From Sulfuritalea sp. (GTDB taxonomy: Bacteria; Pseudomonadota; Gammaproteobacteria; Burkholderiales; Rhodocyclaceae), in the NCBI GenBank assembly GCA_022842325.1, contig JALHPU010000001.1:80934-144933 (forward strand): a DNA stretch of 64,000 bases, given 5' to 3'. The position numbers and the translations under genes were made by a program. Every line of letters begins with the position of its first letter. Position 1 is the stretch's first letter. Below, piece after piece: positions 50,712 through 60,861 of this stretch. The notes under the pieces were generated by a model. That model saw only the letters and a program-made list of their open reading frames with translations. It did not search any database and had not been told where the DNA came from.

Positions 50712-50774
50712 CTACGGTATGGAATGTGAGATACTACCGCAGCGCAAAACGAAATTCAATACCCTACCGTATGG
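50712..50774. promoter_or_regulatory. Paired TACCGTA sites between etfB and the TetR regulator
   Basis: CTACGGTATGG (50712-50722) and CTACCGTATGG (50764-50774) frame the promoter region. The first is part of an imperfect palindrome with CATACG at 50706-50711. The second covers the regulator's own start codon. A TACAAT on the minus strand (50679-50684) could be the etfB -10. The arrangement suggests autoregulation and repression of etfBA. Confidence 0.5.
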
Positions 50775-51346
50775 AAAACAAGCCGACCAAGCCCCCGCGC
50801 ACCGCGCTGGACCGCGACGCCTGGATCAAGGGAGCGATCGCCATCCTGGCCGAACACGGCGCCGAGCGCCTGCGCGTGGAAGTCCTGGCCAAACGCCTGG
50901 GCGTGACCAAGGGTAGCTTCTACTGGCACTTCAAGGACCGGCGCGACCTGCAGGACGCGGTACTGGACTTCTGGAAGGAAGGCCGCATCCGCGACATCCG
51001 CAAGCAGACTCAGGCCCAGCCCGGCGGCGAGGCCGCCGCCCTGCTCCATACCATCGAGGTTTATGGTTCGGCGCGCAACCGCAAGGGCATCGCCATCGAA
51101 GCCGCCGTGCGCGACTGGGCGCGCCGCGACCCGCAGGCCGCAGCCGTCGTGGAGGCAGTCGACGCTGAACGCCTGGCCTGCGCCTGCCGCCTGTTCCTCG
51201 CCTGCGGCATCAAGGAGGAAGAAGCGCAGGCGCGCAGCCTGCTGCTATACGCCTACGTCTTCGGCGTCAGCCTGATGCGCTGCGGCGGATTCACCAGCAA
51301 CATCGAGTCGCTGAAAGCCTGGATCGCGGAGCGGATTGCGCGCTGA
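50771..51346 (+). CDS. TetR/AcrR family transcriptional regulator
   Basis: A 191-aa regulator. The N-terminal helix-turn-helix (about 14-60) has AIAILAEHGAERLRVEVLAKRLGVTKGSFYWHFKDRRDL, seen as LAKRLGVTKGSFYWHFKDR. The C-terminal ligand-binding domain is not assignable. The ATG at 50771 is at the TACCGTA repeat. It is divergent from etfBA, so an acyl-CoA or fatty-acid-type ligand is plausible but inferred. Confidence 0.88.
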   Translation: MENKPTKPPRTALDRDAWIKGAIAILAEHGAERLRVEVLAKRLGVTKGSFYWHFKDRRDLQDAVLDFWKEGRIRDIRKQTQAQPGGEAAALLHTIEVYGSARNRKGIAIEAAVRDWARRDPQAAAVVEAVDAERLACACRLFLACGIKEEEAQARSLLLYAYVFGVSLMRCGGFTSNIESLKAWIAERIAR

Positions 51347-51365
51347 GCGCGGCGGAGCGTATGTC

Positions 51366-51508
51366 GCAAGAGTCGGCGCTGGGCGTAGCGGGGGTTTCGC
51401 AGAGCACTGCTCTGCGCCCGCGAAGCCGGCAGGCTGTGCAAAGCCTGCCGTGGGGGGGGACGGCGGCGGTTCGGCCTTTGCCGCTGTTGGTCTCGGGTCA
51501 GGTGAATG
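51366..51508 (+). repeat. Dispersed repeat B, copy with hairpin insertion
   Basis: The conserved ends GCAAGAGTCGGCGCTGG (51366-51382) and CGGCGGCGGTTCGGCCTTTG to CAGGTGAATGG (51461-51508) match a shorter copy at 53676-53741 on the opposite strand. Between them lie 78 bp with two hairpins: GCAGAGCACTGCTCTGC (51399-51415) and GGCAGGCT/AGCCTGCC (51428-51449). The gap 51347-51515 holds no gene and lies between convergent tetR and GGDEF genes, where the hairpins could end transcripts. Confidence 0.7.
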
Positions 51509-51515
51509 GCCGTTG

Positions 51516-52688
51516 TCAGCCTTCCACGCGGTTTCGGCCTCCTTGTTTCGCTCGATAGAGTCCGGCGTCGGCTTCCGCAATCAGGGCTTCGATGTCGGCG
51601 GCATCTCCCGCTTTTCCGTGCGTGACGGCCAGGCCGATACTCACCGTATAGCGAGGTAGCGCCTTGTTGCGATGGTGCTCGATCTCGCGCCGGATACGCT
51701 CGGCGACGTTTCTCGCCTCGGTGATTCCGGTGTCCGGCAGGAGGATGGTGAATTCCTCGCCGCCAAAGCGCGCCAGGATGTCCGGCAGGCGCAGCATCTG
51801 CTGCGCCCGGGTTGCGAAGTCCTTGATGACGAGGTCGCCGACGTGATGGCCGTGGGTATCGTTGACCTTCTTGAAGAAGTCGATATCCGAGGCCAGCACG
51901 GACAGGGGTCGGTGGGAGCGAGTGCAGCGCGCCCATTCCACGGCCGCCTGTGAGAAAAAGGCGCGCCGGTTCAGTGCGCCGGTCATGGGATCCCGGGTTG
52001 CCATGAATTCGAGTTCGGCGCGCAGGCGTTCGTTGGTGATGAGAAGAAAGCCGATGGATAGTCCCAGTACACCCAGCGAATACATCGCGAGGAAGGCCTG
52101 CTGAATCAGGTTACGGTCGAAGCTGTCCTCATTCTCGGTGATCCCGCCGGTGAGCGTGGTGATGCGCCACACGGCCACCCCGGCGCCAAGGAGGAAGAAC
52201 AGGAGCAGGAAGCCGCTTCCGAGTCCCCTGGGTTTGGCCTGCCACGCCAGCACGGCACCGGCGGAAAACAGCACGATGTGGGCCAGCGCCATCAGGAAGA
52301 TCCGGCCCTGGTAGTGGTGGGTGACGTACGTCAGGAAGGTGATCAGGATCACCACCACCGCGATCCCGTCCAGTGCGGGACGCCACTTCGGTTGCCGTCC
52401 GGAATAGCGCTGCAGGCCCACGATCAGGAGGAACTGGCCAAGGAGGAGCGCGGCGCTGGGGATCACGATGGTCAGGAAATCGGAGAGCAGGCCGCGCATC
52501 GAGGACAGGCCCGAGGCCACGCCGATCAGAACCACGGCGGCAGCCCATTCACCCAGTCCCTTGATGTCGTCGGGGAAGCTGCGCTGCTGCACCCACAGTA
52601 CCAGTGCGCAGAAGAACCCCAGCAGGTTTGCAACGAGCAGGAAGGTACGCGGATTGATGAGCTCCGTCATCATCGATACGGAGCTCAT
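51516..52688 (-). CDS. Membrane GGDEF diguanylate cyclase
   Basis: A 390-aa protein. Residues 1-225 hold about six or seven hydrophobic segments with no recognisable known sensor. The C-terminal GGDEF domain (about 230-390) has RDPMTGALNRRAFF, DIDFFKKVNDTHGH and the active motif RFGGEEF near 322. RLPD, five residues upstream of GGEEF, is the RxxD inhibitory site. It should make cyclic di-GMP and be product-inhibited. The first ATG (MSSVSMM) is used; MMTEL at 52670 is an alternative. Confidence 0.92.
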   Translation of the reverse strand: MSSVSMMTELINPRTFLLVANLLGFFCALVLWVQQRSFPDDIKGLGEWAAAVVLIGVASGLSSMRGLLSDFLTIVIPSAALLLGQFLLIVGLQRYSGRQPKWRPALDGIAVVVILITFLTYVTHHYQGRIFLMALAHIVLFSAGAVLAWQAKPRGLGSGFLLLFFLLGAGVAVWRITTLTGGITENEDSFDRNLIQQAFLAMYSLGVLGLSIGFLLITNERLRAELEFMATRDPMTGALNRRAFFSQAAVEWARCTRSHRPLSVLASDIDFFKKVNDTHGHHVGDLVIKDFATRAQQMLRLPDILARFGGEEFTILLPDTGITEARNVAERIRREIEHHRNKALPRYTVSIGLAVTHGKAGDAADIEALIAEADAGLYRAKQGGRNRVEG

Positions 52689-53079
52689 GGGGCAGGGAGC
52701 GGCAGGGCGCGGGCGGGCATGGCTGCCATTTTAGTGATCGGCCGCGGCGGTGCCGGGGAGTCCTCCTGAAAATTATGGCAGTGCCGCGAGCGCGATGCGC
52801 TTCCCGGCGAGTTCCAGGCTCAGTTGCGGCCTCAACCAGCCGGTCAAGGATTCATCAGGCGAGACACCCTTTGTCCCCGCTGAATGTCTGGACTGCGGCG
52901 AGCGAATTGACATCTGCACTGCCCCGACTTGGCCAGGTCTGGTCATTGGGATGTGCGGGGCCTACGTCAGCAACAGACTGTCACCGGACGGCCATCTATA
53001 TACGGGAGAATGCTTTTCCCTGCTATCAATGGTTGCTTAGGCTTTCAAGGCCATGGGCTCTCGTCGATACAATGGCCGA
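52689..53079. other. Gap of 391 bases without a supported gene
   Basis: An open frame at 52750-53040 (plus) has a short CLDCGERIDIC motif near its middle but no ribosome site and no family I know; it is probably not a gene. The GGDEF promoter should be near 52700-52750 but no clear hexamers were found. GC falls toward 53000. Confidence 0.4.
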
Positions 53080-53484
53080 ATGAGACCACTCGCAATCGTT
53101 ACAGTCGAGCGCTACCTTGTTCTAAGGCGAAGGCTCGCCCAAGTCAGTCTCTGTATCGGCCTTCCGCTCTTGTTCGGCGCTCTGCAACTGCTGATCTGGC
53201 TGGAAACGTCAGGCACGACAATTGGTGTTGTTCTTGTTGGAACATTCCTTCTTGAAGTTATTGTATACAGCGAACTGCACAAGTATTCTTTTGGGAATGA
53301 TGGGCGAGTTGGGCGAGCGTTCTCGCCTAGCTGTGCCAAATGCGGCGGGATCATGATTGTGGATCGGTGCGACAGGGACAACGAAGTCGGCACCACAAAG
53401 TACTACGCAGAACTGGACGAAACCGACGAAGTATTCGAATGCCTCGACTGTGGAAGTGCCTGGAGAAACTTGCAGCAACGCTAG
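53080..53484 (+). CDS. Unknown membrane protein with C-terminal zinc-ribbon-like motif
   Basis: About 134 aa from the ATG at 53080 (143 aa from an earlier ATG at 53053). Two hydrophobic helices (about residues 19-40 and 46-60 of the shorter form) are followed by a soluble part with two CxxC pairs: CAKCGG near 85-90 and CLDCGS near 124-129, as in a zinc ribbon. Base and codon use is clearly less GC-rich than the neighbours, suggesting transfer. No conserved neighbour helps. I do not recognise the family. Confidence 0.6.
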   Translation: MRPLAIVTVERYLVLRRRLAQVSLCIGLPLLFGALQLLIWLETSGTTIGVVLVGTFLLEVIVYSELHKYSFGNDGRVGRAFSPSCAKCGGIMIVDRCDRDNEVGTTKYYAELDETDEVFECLDCGSAWRNLQQR

Positions 53485-53675
53485 AGTAACGCTGCCGATT
53501 TCTGGTTGCCAATGCCGTGCTTAACGCAAATCGTCTCACGAGCGCTGGGCTCTTCAATTCAGAGATGGACTTGAGCCATTGTCATTTGCTGCCGACGATC
53601 TGAATGTCCGGAACCGCTGCATTGCTGCCGTAGGCTGAAAAACCCTGATCGGCCGCAAAGGGCACAGAGCACTCC

Positions 53676-53741
53676 ACCTGACCCGAGGCCAACGGCAACA
53701 AAGGCCAAACTGCCGCCGTATCGCCAGCGCCGACTCTTTGC
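53676..53741 (-). repeat. Dispersed repeat B, short copy
   Basis: On the minus strand GCAAAGAGTCGGCGCTGG is followed at once by CGATACGG and then CGGCAGTTTGGCCTTTG to CGGGTCAGGTGGAGTG. It matches 51366-51508 without the 78-bp hairpin insertion. It lies in the 53485-53835 gap between the zinc-ribbon gene and the thiolase terminator, where no gene was supported. Confidence 0.65.
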
Positions 53742-53835
53742 ATTGGACTGGACAACCATTGCGGGCGAGGAACGGCCATCCCAACCGCCAGCCTTCGCCT
53801 CATCCCGCCGCCGCGACGCCTGCGGCAGCACAAAT

Positions 53836-53872
53836 AAAAACGGCTGCCGCACCGACCCCGGCGCGGCAGCCG
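53836..53872 (-). terminator. Rho-independent terminator after the thiolase gene
   Basis: On the minus strand CGGCTGCCGC (rc of 53863-53872) pairs with GCGGCAGCCG around a GC-rich loop, followed by TTTTTATTTG (53836-53840 onward). It lies 16 nt past the thiolase stop. Confidence 0.85.
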
Positions 53873-53887
53873 CTTATCGCCGGCCGA

Positions 53888-55084
53888 TTACATGCGTTCG
53901 AAGATCCCCGCCGCGCCCATGCCGGTGCCGACGCACATGGTGACCATGCCGTACTTGAGATTGCGCCGGCGCAGGGCGTGGATCACCGTGGCGGCGCGGA
54001 TCGCGCCGGTGGCGCCGAGCGGATGGCCCAGCGCGATGGCGCCGCCGATTGGATTGACCTTGGCCGGATCGAGGCCGAGATCCTTGATCACCGCCAGCGA
54101 CTGCGCGGCGAAGGCCTCGTTGAGTTCGATCCAGTCGAGCTGGTCCTGGGTGATGCCGGCCGCGCGGCAGGCGACCGGAATCGCTTCCTTGGGGCCGATG
54201 CCCATGATCTCGGGCGGCACGCCGCGCACGGCGAAGGAGACGAAGCGCGCCAGCGGCGTCAGGTTGAACTGTTTGAGGATTTTCTCGCTGACCAGGATCA
54301 GCGCACCGGCGCCGTCCGAGGTCTGCGAGCTGTTGCCGGCCGTGACCGAACCCTTGGCGGCGAACACCGGTTTCAGCCTGGCCAGCGCGGCCAGATTGGA
54401 ATCGGCGCGCGCGCCTTCGTCGCGATTGACGCTGCGCTTCTTCAGTTCGATCTCGCCGGTCGAGAGATTCGGCACGCGATCGATGATCTCGACCGCCGTG
54501 GTCTCATTGTCGAACTCGCCCGCCTGCTGGCCGGCGATCGCCCGCAGGTGCGACTGCAGTGCGAATTCGTCCTGCATCTCGCGCGTGATCTTCCACTGGT
54601 TGGCCACCTTCTCGGCGGTGAGGCCCATGCCATAGGCCATGCCGACGTTTTCGTCCTTGAACACGCCCATGTTGATCGAGGGATGGTTGCCGCCCATCGG
54701 CACCATGGACATCGACTCGGCGCCGCCCGCGATCATGACGTCGGCCTGGCCGACGCGGATGCGGTCGGCGGCCATCGCCACCGCGGTGATGCCTGAGGCG
54801 CAGAAGCGATTGACGGTGACGCCGCCCACGGTGTTGGGCAGGCCGGCCAGCAGCACGGCATTGCGCGCCATGTTGAGTCCGGATTCGCCTTCGGGGAAGG
54901 AGCAGCCGATGATGGCGTCCTCGATCAGCTTCGGGTCGAGGCCTGGCACCTGGGCCATGGCGGACTGGATCGCGTACACCAGCAGGTCGTCGGGACGCGT
55001 ATTGCGGAACATGCCGCGCGGCGCCTTGCCGATCGGGGTGCGGGTAGCGGCAACGATGTAGGCGTCTTGAAGTTGTTTTGTCAT
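53888..55084 (-). CDS. Acetyl-CoA C-acyltransferase (thiolase, FadA type)
   Basis: A 398-aa thiolase. The acyl-accepting Cys is in VNRFCASGITA near residue 91. The His motif GGAIALGHPLGATGA is near 345-359 and the second Cys in CVGTGMGAAG near 383. It cleaves 3-ketoacyl-CoA to acetyl-CoA and shortened acyl-CoA. It follows the HAD/hydratase gene by 10 nt, completing a beta-oxidation operon with the acyl-CoA dehydrogenase upstream. Confidence 0.94.
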   Translation of the reverse strand: MTKQLQDAYIVAATRTPIGKAPRGMFRNTRPDDLLVYAIQSAMAQVPGLDPKLIEDAIIGCSFPEGESGLNMARNAVLLAGLPNTVGGVTVNRFCASGITAVAMAADRIRVGQADVMIAGGAESMSMVPMGGNHPSINMGVFKDENVGMAYGMGLTAEKVANQWKITREMQDEFALQSHLRAIAGQQAGEFDNETTAVEIIDRVPNLSTGEIELKKRSVNRDEGARADSNLAALARLKPVFAAKGSVTAGNSSQTSDGAGALILVSEKILKQFNLTPLARFVSFAVRGVPPEIMGIGPKEAIPVACRAAGITQDQLDWIELNEAFAAQSLAVIKDLGLDPAKVNPIGGAIALGHPLGATGAIRAATVIHALRRRNLKYGMVTMCVGTGMGAAGIFERM

Positions 55085-55094
55085 TTCGATCTCC

Positions 55095-57482
<2,388 letters not shown>

Positions 57483-57494
57483 GATTTTCCCTTG

Positions 57495-59285
57495 TTAGAA
57501 CAGTTCGGCTTCGAGATCGAGCAGCGACTTGGCGCCGGAGCGGGCCTGACGAATCAGCATCGCCGTCTCGGGCAGCAGGCGGGCGAAGTAGAAACGCGCA
57601 GTGGCGAGCTTGGCCTTGTAGAACGTATCGCCGGAATCCTGCTTGGCCAGGGCGATCTTGGCCATGCGGGCGAAGAAGTAACTGTAGACCAGATGGCCGA
57701 CCACGCGCAGATAGGGCACCGCGGCGGCACCGACCTCGTCCTGGTTCTGGAAGGCCTTCATGCCGATTTCCATGGTCAGCTTGGTCACCTTGTCGCCGAG
57801 ATCGGCGAGCGGCGTGACGAATTCGCTCATGGCTTCGTCGGTGCCGTTCTCTTCGACGAAGGCCTGCATCAGCGCGCCGAACTTTTTCAGTTTGGCGCCG
57901 TTGTCCATCAGGATCTTGCGCCCCAGCAAGTCGAGCGACTGGATGGTGTTGGTGCCTTCGTAGATCATGTTGATGCGGGCGTCGCGCACATACTGCTCGG
58001 CGCCGGTTTCGCGGATGAAACCCATGCCACCATAGACCTGCATGGCCTCGGAAGTAGCGATCCAGCCGTTGTCGGTCATGAAAGCCTTGATGATCGGCGT
58101 CAGCAGCGTAACGAGATCGGCGGCATCCTTGCGCACTTCTTCGTCCGGATGATTCAGTTCGCGGTCGATCTGCAGCGCGACGAAGGAGGAAAATGCGCGG
58201 CCGCCTTCGGCATAGGCTTTGGCCGTCAGCAGCATGCGCCGCACATCCGGGTGCACGATGATCGGATCGGCCGGCTTGTCCGGCGCCTTGGGGCCCGAGA
58301 GACTGCGCATCTGCAGGCGCTCCCTGGCGTAGGCCAGCGCGTTCTGGAAGGCCACCTCGGTCAGGCCCAGCGACTGCATGCCGACGCCGAGACGCGCCGC
58401 GTTCATCATGACGAACATGGCGTTGAGGCCCTTGTTCGGCTGGCCGATCAGCCAGCCGGTGGCGTCGTCCAGGTTCATCTGGCAGGTGGCATTGCCGTGG
58501 ATGCCCATCTTTTCCTCAAGCGCGCCGCAGGTGATGGCGTTGCGCGCACCCAGCTTTCCGTCGGCATCGGGAATGAACTTCGGCACGATGAACAGGGAAA
58601 TTCCCTTGGTACCGGACGGCGCATCGGGCAGCCGCGCCAGCACCAGATGCACGATGTTCTCCGCCATGTCGTGTTCGCCGGCGGAGATGAAAATCTTGCC
58701 GCCGGTGATCTTGTAGCTGCCATCGGCTTGCGGCTGGGCCTTCGAGCGCAGCAAACCGAGGTCGGTGCCGCAATGCGGCTCGGTCAGGCACATGGTGCCG
58801 GTCCATTGGCCCGAGACCAGCTTCGGCAGGTAAAGCGCCTTCTGCTCCGGGGTGCCGTGCTCGTGCAGGCACTCATAGGCGCCGTGCGACAGGCCGGGGT
58901 ACATGTACCAGGCCTGGCTCGAGGCATTGAGCATTTCCGAAAATGAGTTATAGACCACCACGGGCAGCCCCTGCCCGCCGTACTGCGGATCGCAGGTCAG
59001 GGCAGGCCAGCCGGCCTCGACGAACTGGCGGTAGGCCTCCTTGAAGCCGGTCGGCGTCGTTACTTCGTGGGTGGCCGGATCGAGCTTGCAGCCCTCGTGA
59101 TCGCCGACATGGTTGAGCGGGAACAGCACCTTGGAGGTGAACTTGGCGCCTTCCTCCAGGATCTGGTTGATGGTGTCGGCATCGACCTCGGCATGCGCCG
59201 GCAAGGCCTTGAGCTCGTTTGTCACGTCGAGCAGTTCGTGCAGCACGAAGTGCATGTCGCGCAAGGGCGCGTTGTACTGACCCAT
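57495..59285 (-). CDS. Acyl-CoA dehydrogenase with extended C-terminal domain (596 aa), paralogue
   Basis: Same length and architecture as the dehydrogenase at 46296-48086. MCLTEPHCGTDLGLLRSKA is near 157, GGKIFISAGEHDMAENIVHLVLA near 190, and MIYEGTNTIQSLDLLGRK with the catalytic Glu near 438. The ATG at 59285 follows AGGAGG; an in-frame upstream start at 59348 is less likely. It is the first gene of a dehydrogenase, HAD/hydratase, thiolase operon. A PsrA-like box lies upstream. Confidence 0.93.
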   Translation of the reverse strand: MGQYNAPLRDMHFVLHELLDVTNELKALPAHAEVDADTINQILEEGAKFTSKVLFPLNHVGDHEGCKLDPATHEVTTPTGFKEAYRQFVEAGWPALTCDPQYGGQGLPVVVYNSFSEMLNASSQAWYMYPGLSHGAYECLHEHGTPEQKALYLPKLVSGQWTGTMCLTEPHCGTDLGLLRSKAQPQADGSYKITGGKIFISAGEHDMAENIVHLVLARLPDAPSGTKGISLFIVPKFIPDADGKLGARNAITCGALEEKMGIHGNATCQMNLDDATGWLIGQPNKGLNAMFVMMNAARLGVGMQSLGLTEVAFQNALAYARERLQMRSLSGPKAPDKPADPIIVHPDVRRMLLTAKAYAEGGRAFSSFVALQIDRELNHPDEEVRKDAADLVTLLTPIIKAFMTDNGWIATSEAMQVYGGMGFIRETGAEQYVRDARINMIYEGTNTIQSLDLLGRKILMDNGAKLKKFGALMQAFVEENGTDEAMSEFVTPLADLGDKVTKLTMEIGMKAFQNQDEVGAAAVPYLRVVGHLVYSYFFARMAKIALAKQDSGDTFYKAKLATARFYFARLLPETAMLIRQARSGAKSLLDLEAELF

Positions 59286-59339
59286 GAGGTCCTCCTGTGT
59301 CTTATTGGCTACTTGCAGCCGCCGGAAAAGAACGGCCGT

Positions 59340-59362
59340 TTCAAACAAACGTTTTAATGATA
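59340..59362 (-). promoter_or_regulatory. Possible PsrA-like operator and -10 upstream of the beta-oxidation operon
   Basis: The inverted repeat TTCAAAC-AAAC-GTTTTAA (59340-59357) has arms differing at one base. It fits the CAAAC-N4-GTTTG form of fatty-acid TetR repressors such as PsrA. TATCAT on the minus strand (59357-59362) could be the -10, placing the box over the start site. The -35 is unclear. Confidence 0.45.
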
Positions 59363-59452
59363 ACGCAGTTTGGCGATCGCGTGTAGTCGCACGCCTCTAA
59401 TTCAGGGGAGCAGATACATGCGGCGGCGCTCGCTGCGGCCGCCCAACGCATT

Positions 59453-59995
59453 TCAGCGCAGGAAGTTGCGGCTGATTTCGCGGAACAGGTCGGAATCGGC
59501 CTTGCGCAGCCACTCGAAAGCCACCATCTCGCGAGTGACGATGCTGGCGCCCGCGTCGCGCATGCGGGCCAGCGCCAGGGCCTTGTCCGAGTCGCGGCGC
59601 GAGCCGACCGCCTCGTCGACGACGAACACCTGCTTGCCGACGACCAGCAATTCCATCACCGTCTGCAGCACGCAGACGTGGGTTTCCATGCCGCAGACCA
59701 CGTACTGGCTAGGACCTCCCTGCTGATCCAGCCCATGACACGCGCCGGCCACGGCCGAGAAATGCAGCTTGCCGGCGATGCAGCCCGGCGGCAGTTCGGC
59801 TGCCACCGCCGGGTGGGTCGGCCCCAGGCCCTGCGGATACTGCTCGCAGGCCAGTACCGGGATATCCATGCGGCGCGCGACGCGGATCAGCCAGATCACC
59901 TGATCCAGCAAAGCCTGCCAGCCGGCAATCGCCGGTACCAGCCGGCCCTGAACATCGACCACCAGCAGCGCAGAACGTTGTGCGTCGATCAACAT
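59453..59995 (-). CDS. Isochorismatase-family cysteine hydrolase
   Basis: A 180-aa cysteine hydrolase. The catalytic Asp is in LLVVDVQGRL near 14, the Lys in IAGKLHFSAV near 75 and the nucleophilic Cys in VVCGMETHVCV near 110 (CGMETHVC). The ATG at 59995 has GGAGG 5 nt upstream and overlaps the exonuclease stop. This is the YcaC/nicotinamidase-like fold; the substrate cannot be named. It may be co-transcribed with the exonuclease. Confidence 0.87.
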   Translation of the reverse strand: MLIDAQRSALLVVDVQGRLVPAIAGWQALLDQVIWLIRVARRMDIPVLACEQYPQGLGPTHPAVAAELPPGCIAGKLHFSAVAGACHGLDQQGGPSQYVVCGMETHVCVLQTVMELLVVGKQVFVVDEAVGSRRDSDKALALARMRDAGASIVTREMVAFEWLRKADSDLFREISRNFLR

Positions 59996-60783
59996 GATGC
60001 CTCCCATGCGGCAATGAATTCCTTCCAGTGGGGCAGCCCGGTGGCCGCCAGGGTACTTTTTACCAGCGCCAGTTCACCGTCATGTTCCACCGGCGTCAGC
60101 AGGCCGCGCATCAGCTGAAAGCGCAGGAACACCAGCCAGGTATTGACCACGTCGGTTTCGCAATAGTCGCGGATCTCGGCGATGCGCCCTTCCAGCCAGG
60201 CGCCCCAGACCGCGGAGCCGTCCATGCCGAGCTTGCCCGGCAGGCCCATCAGGCGTGCCAGCTGGTCGAGCGGCGCGCTGCCGCGCGGCTGGTACATCGC
60301 CAGCAGGTCCATCAGGTCGAGGTGGCGCGAGTGGTAACGGCTGATGTAGTTGTTCCACTTGAAGTCCTTCGAGTCGCGGTAGTCGCCCTCGCCCATGTCC
60401 CAGTAGCGCGGCGCGGTGACGCGGTGGATCAGGCCGCGGTAGTGCAGCACCGGCAGGTCGAAGCCGCCGCCGTTCCAGGACACGATCTGCGGCGTTAACT
60501 TTTCGACGCCATCGAAGAAGCGCTGGATGATTTCGCCCTCGGCCGACTTCGGTTCGGCCAGCGACCAGACGCGAAAGCCCTCATCGTTGCGCAAGGCGCA
60601 GGAAATCACCACCACGCGCTGCAGATGCAGCGGCAGGAAATCGCTGCCATTCTTGGCCCGCTGGCGCTGGAAAGCGAACTCGGCCACTTCCGCGTCGGGC
60701 AAGGACGCCGGCAGTTCGTGCAGCGTGCGCAGTCCGGCGATGTCCGGGATGGTCTCGATATCGAAGACGAGAACGGGGGTCAT
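59989..60783 (-). CDS. 3'-5' exonuclease, PolB-like (DUF/DnaQ fold)
   Basis: A 264-aa protein of the predicted PolB-like 3'-5' exonuclease family. The first catalytic motif is VLVFDIETIPD at 4-14. VSWNGGGFDLPVL (motif II) is near 104-116 and YCETDVVNTWLV (motif III) near 205-216. It likely acts on single-stranded DNA in repair. The ATG at 60783 was chosen because it gives the conserved N-terminus. It is divergent from the IclR gene. Confidence 0.87.
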   Translation of the reverse strand: MTPVLVFDIETIPDIAGLRTLHELPASLPDAEVAEFAFQRQRAKNGSDFLPLHLQRVVVISCALRNDEGFRVWSLAEPKSAEGEIIQRFFDGVEKLTPQIVSWNGGGFDLPVLHYRGLIHRVTAPRYWDMGEGDYRDSKDFKWNNYISRYHSRHLDLMDLLAMYQPRGSAPLDQLARLMGLPGKLGMDGSAVWGAWLEGRIAEIRDYCETDVVNTWLVFLRFQLMRGLLTPVEHDGELALVKSTLAATGLPHWKEFIAAWEASC

Positions 60784-60847
60784 GGGCTGGGTTCCGGTGG
60801 AAAAGCGATATGTCCGCAAAGAGTCGGCGCTGGCAACCCGCCGATTC

Positions 60848-60853
60848 TATAAT
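60848..60853 (+). promoter_or_regulatory. -10 element of the IclR gene, near-leaderless
   Basis: A consensus TATAAT lies 8 nt before the ATG at 60862, so the transcript would have almost no leader. There is no good -35; the repeat-B core (60816-60833) occupies that region. Confidence 0.5.
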
Positions 60854-60861
60854 CCCGCTCC

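Noticed and set aside
52750..53040. 97-codon plus-strand frame with a CxxC motif
   Set aside because: There is no ribosome site, composition is erratic, and no recognisable domain or hydrophobic pattern appears.
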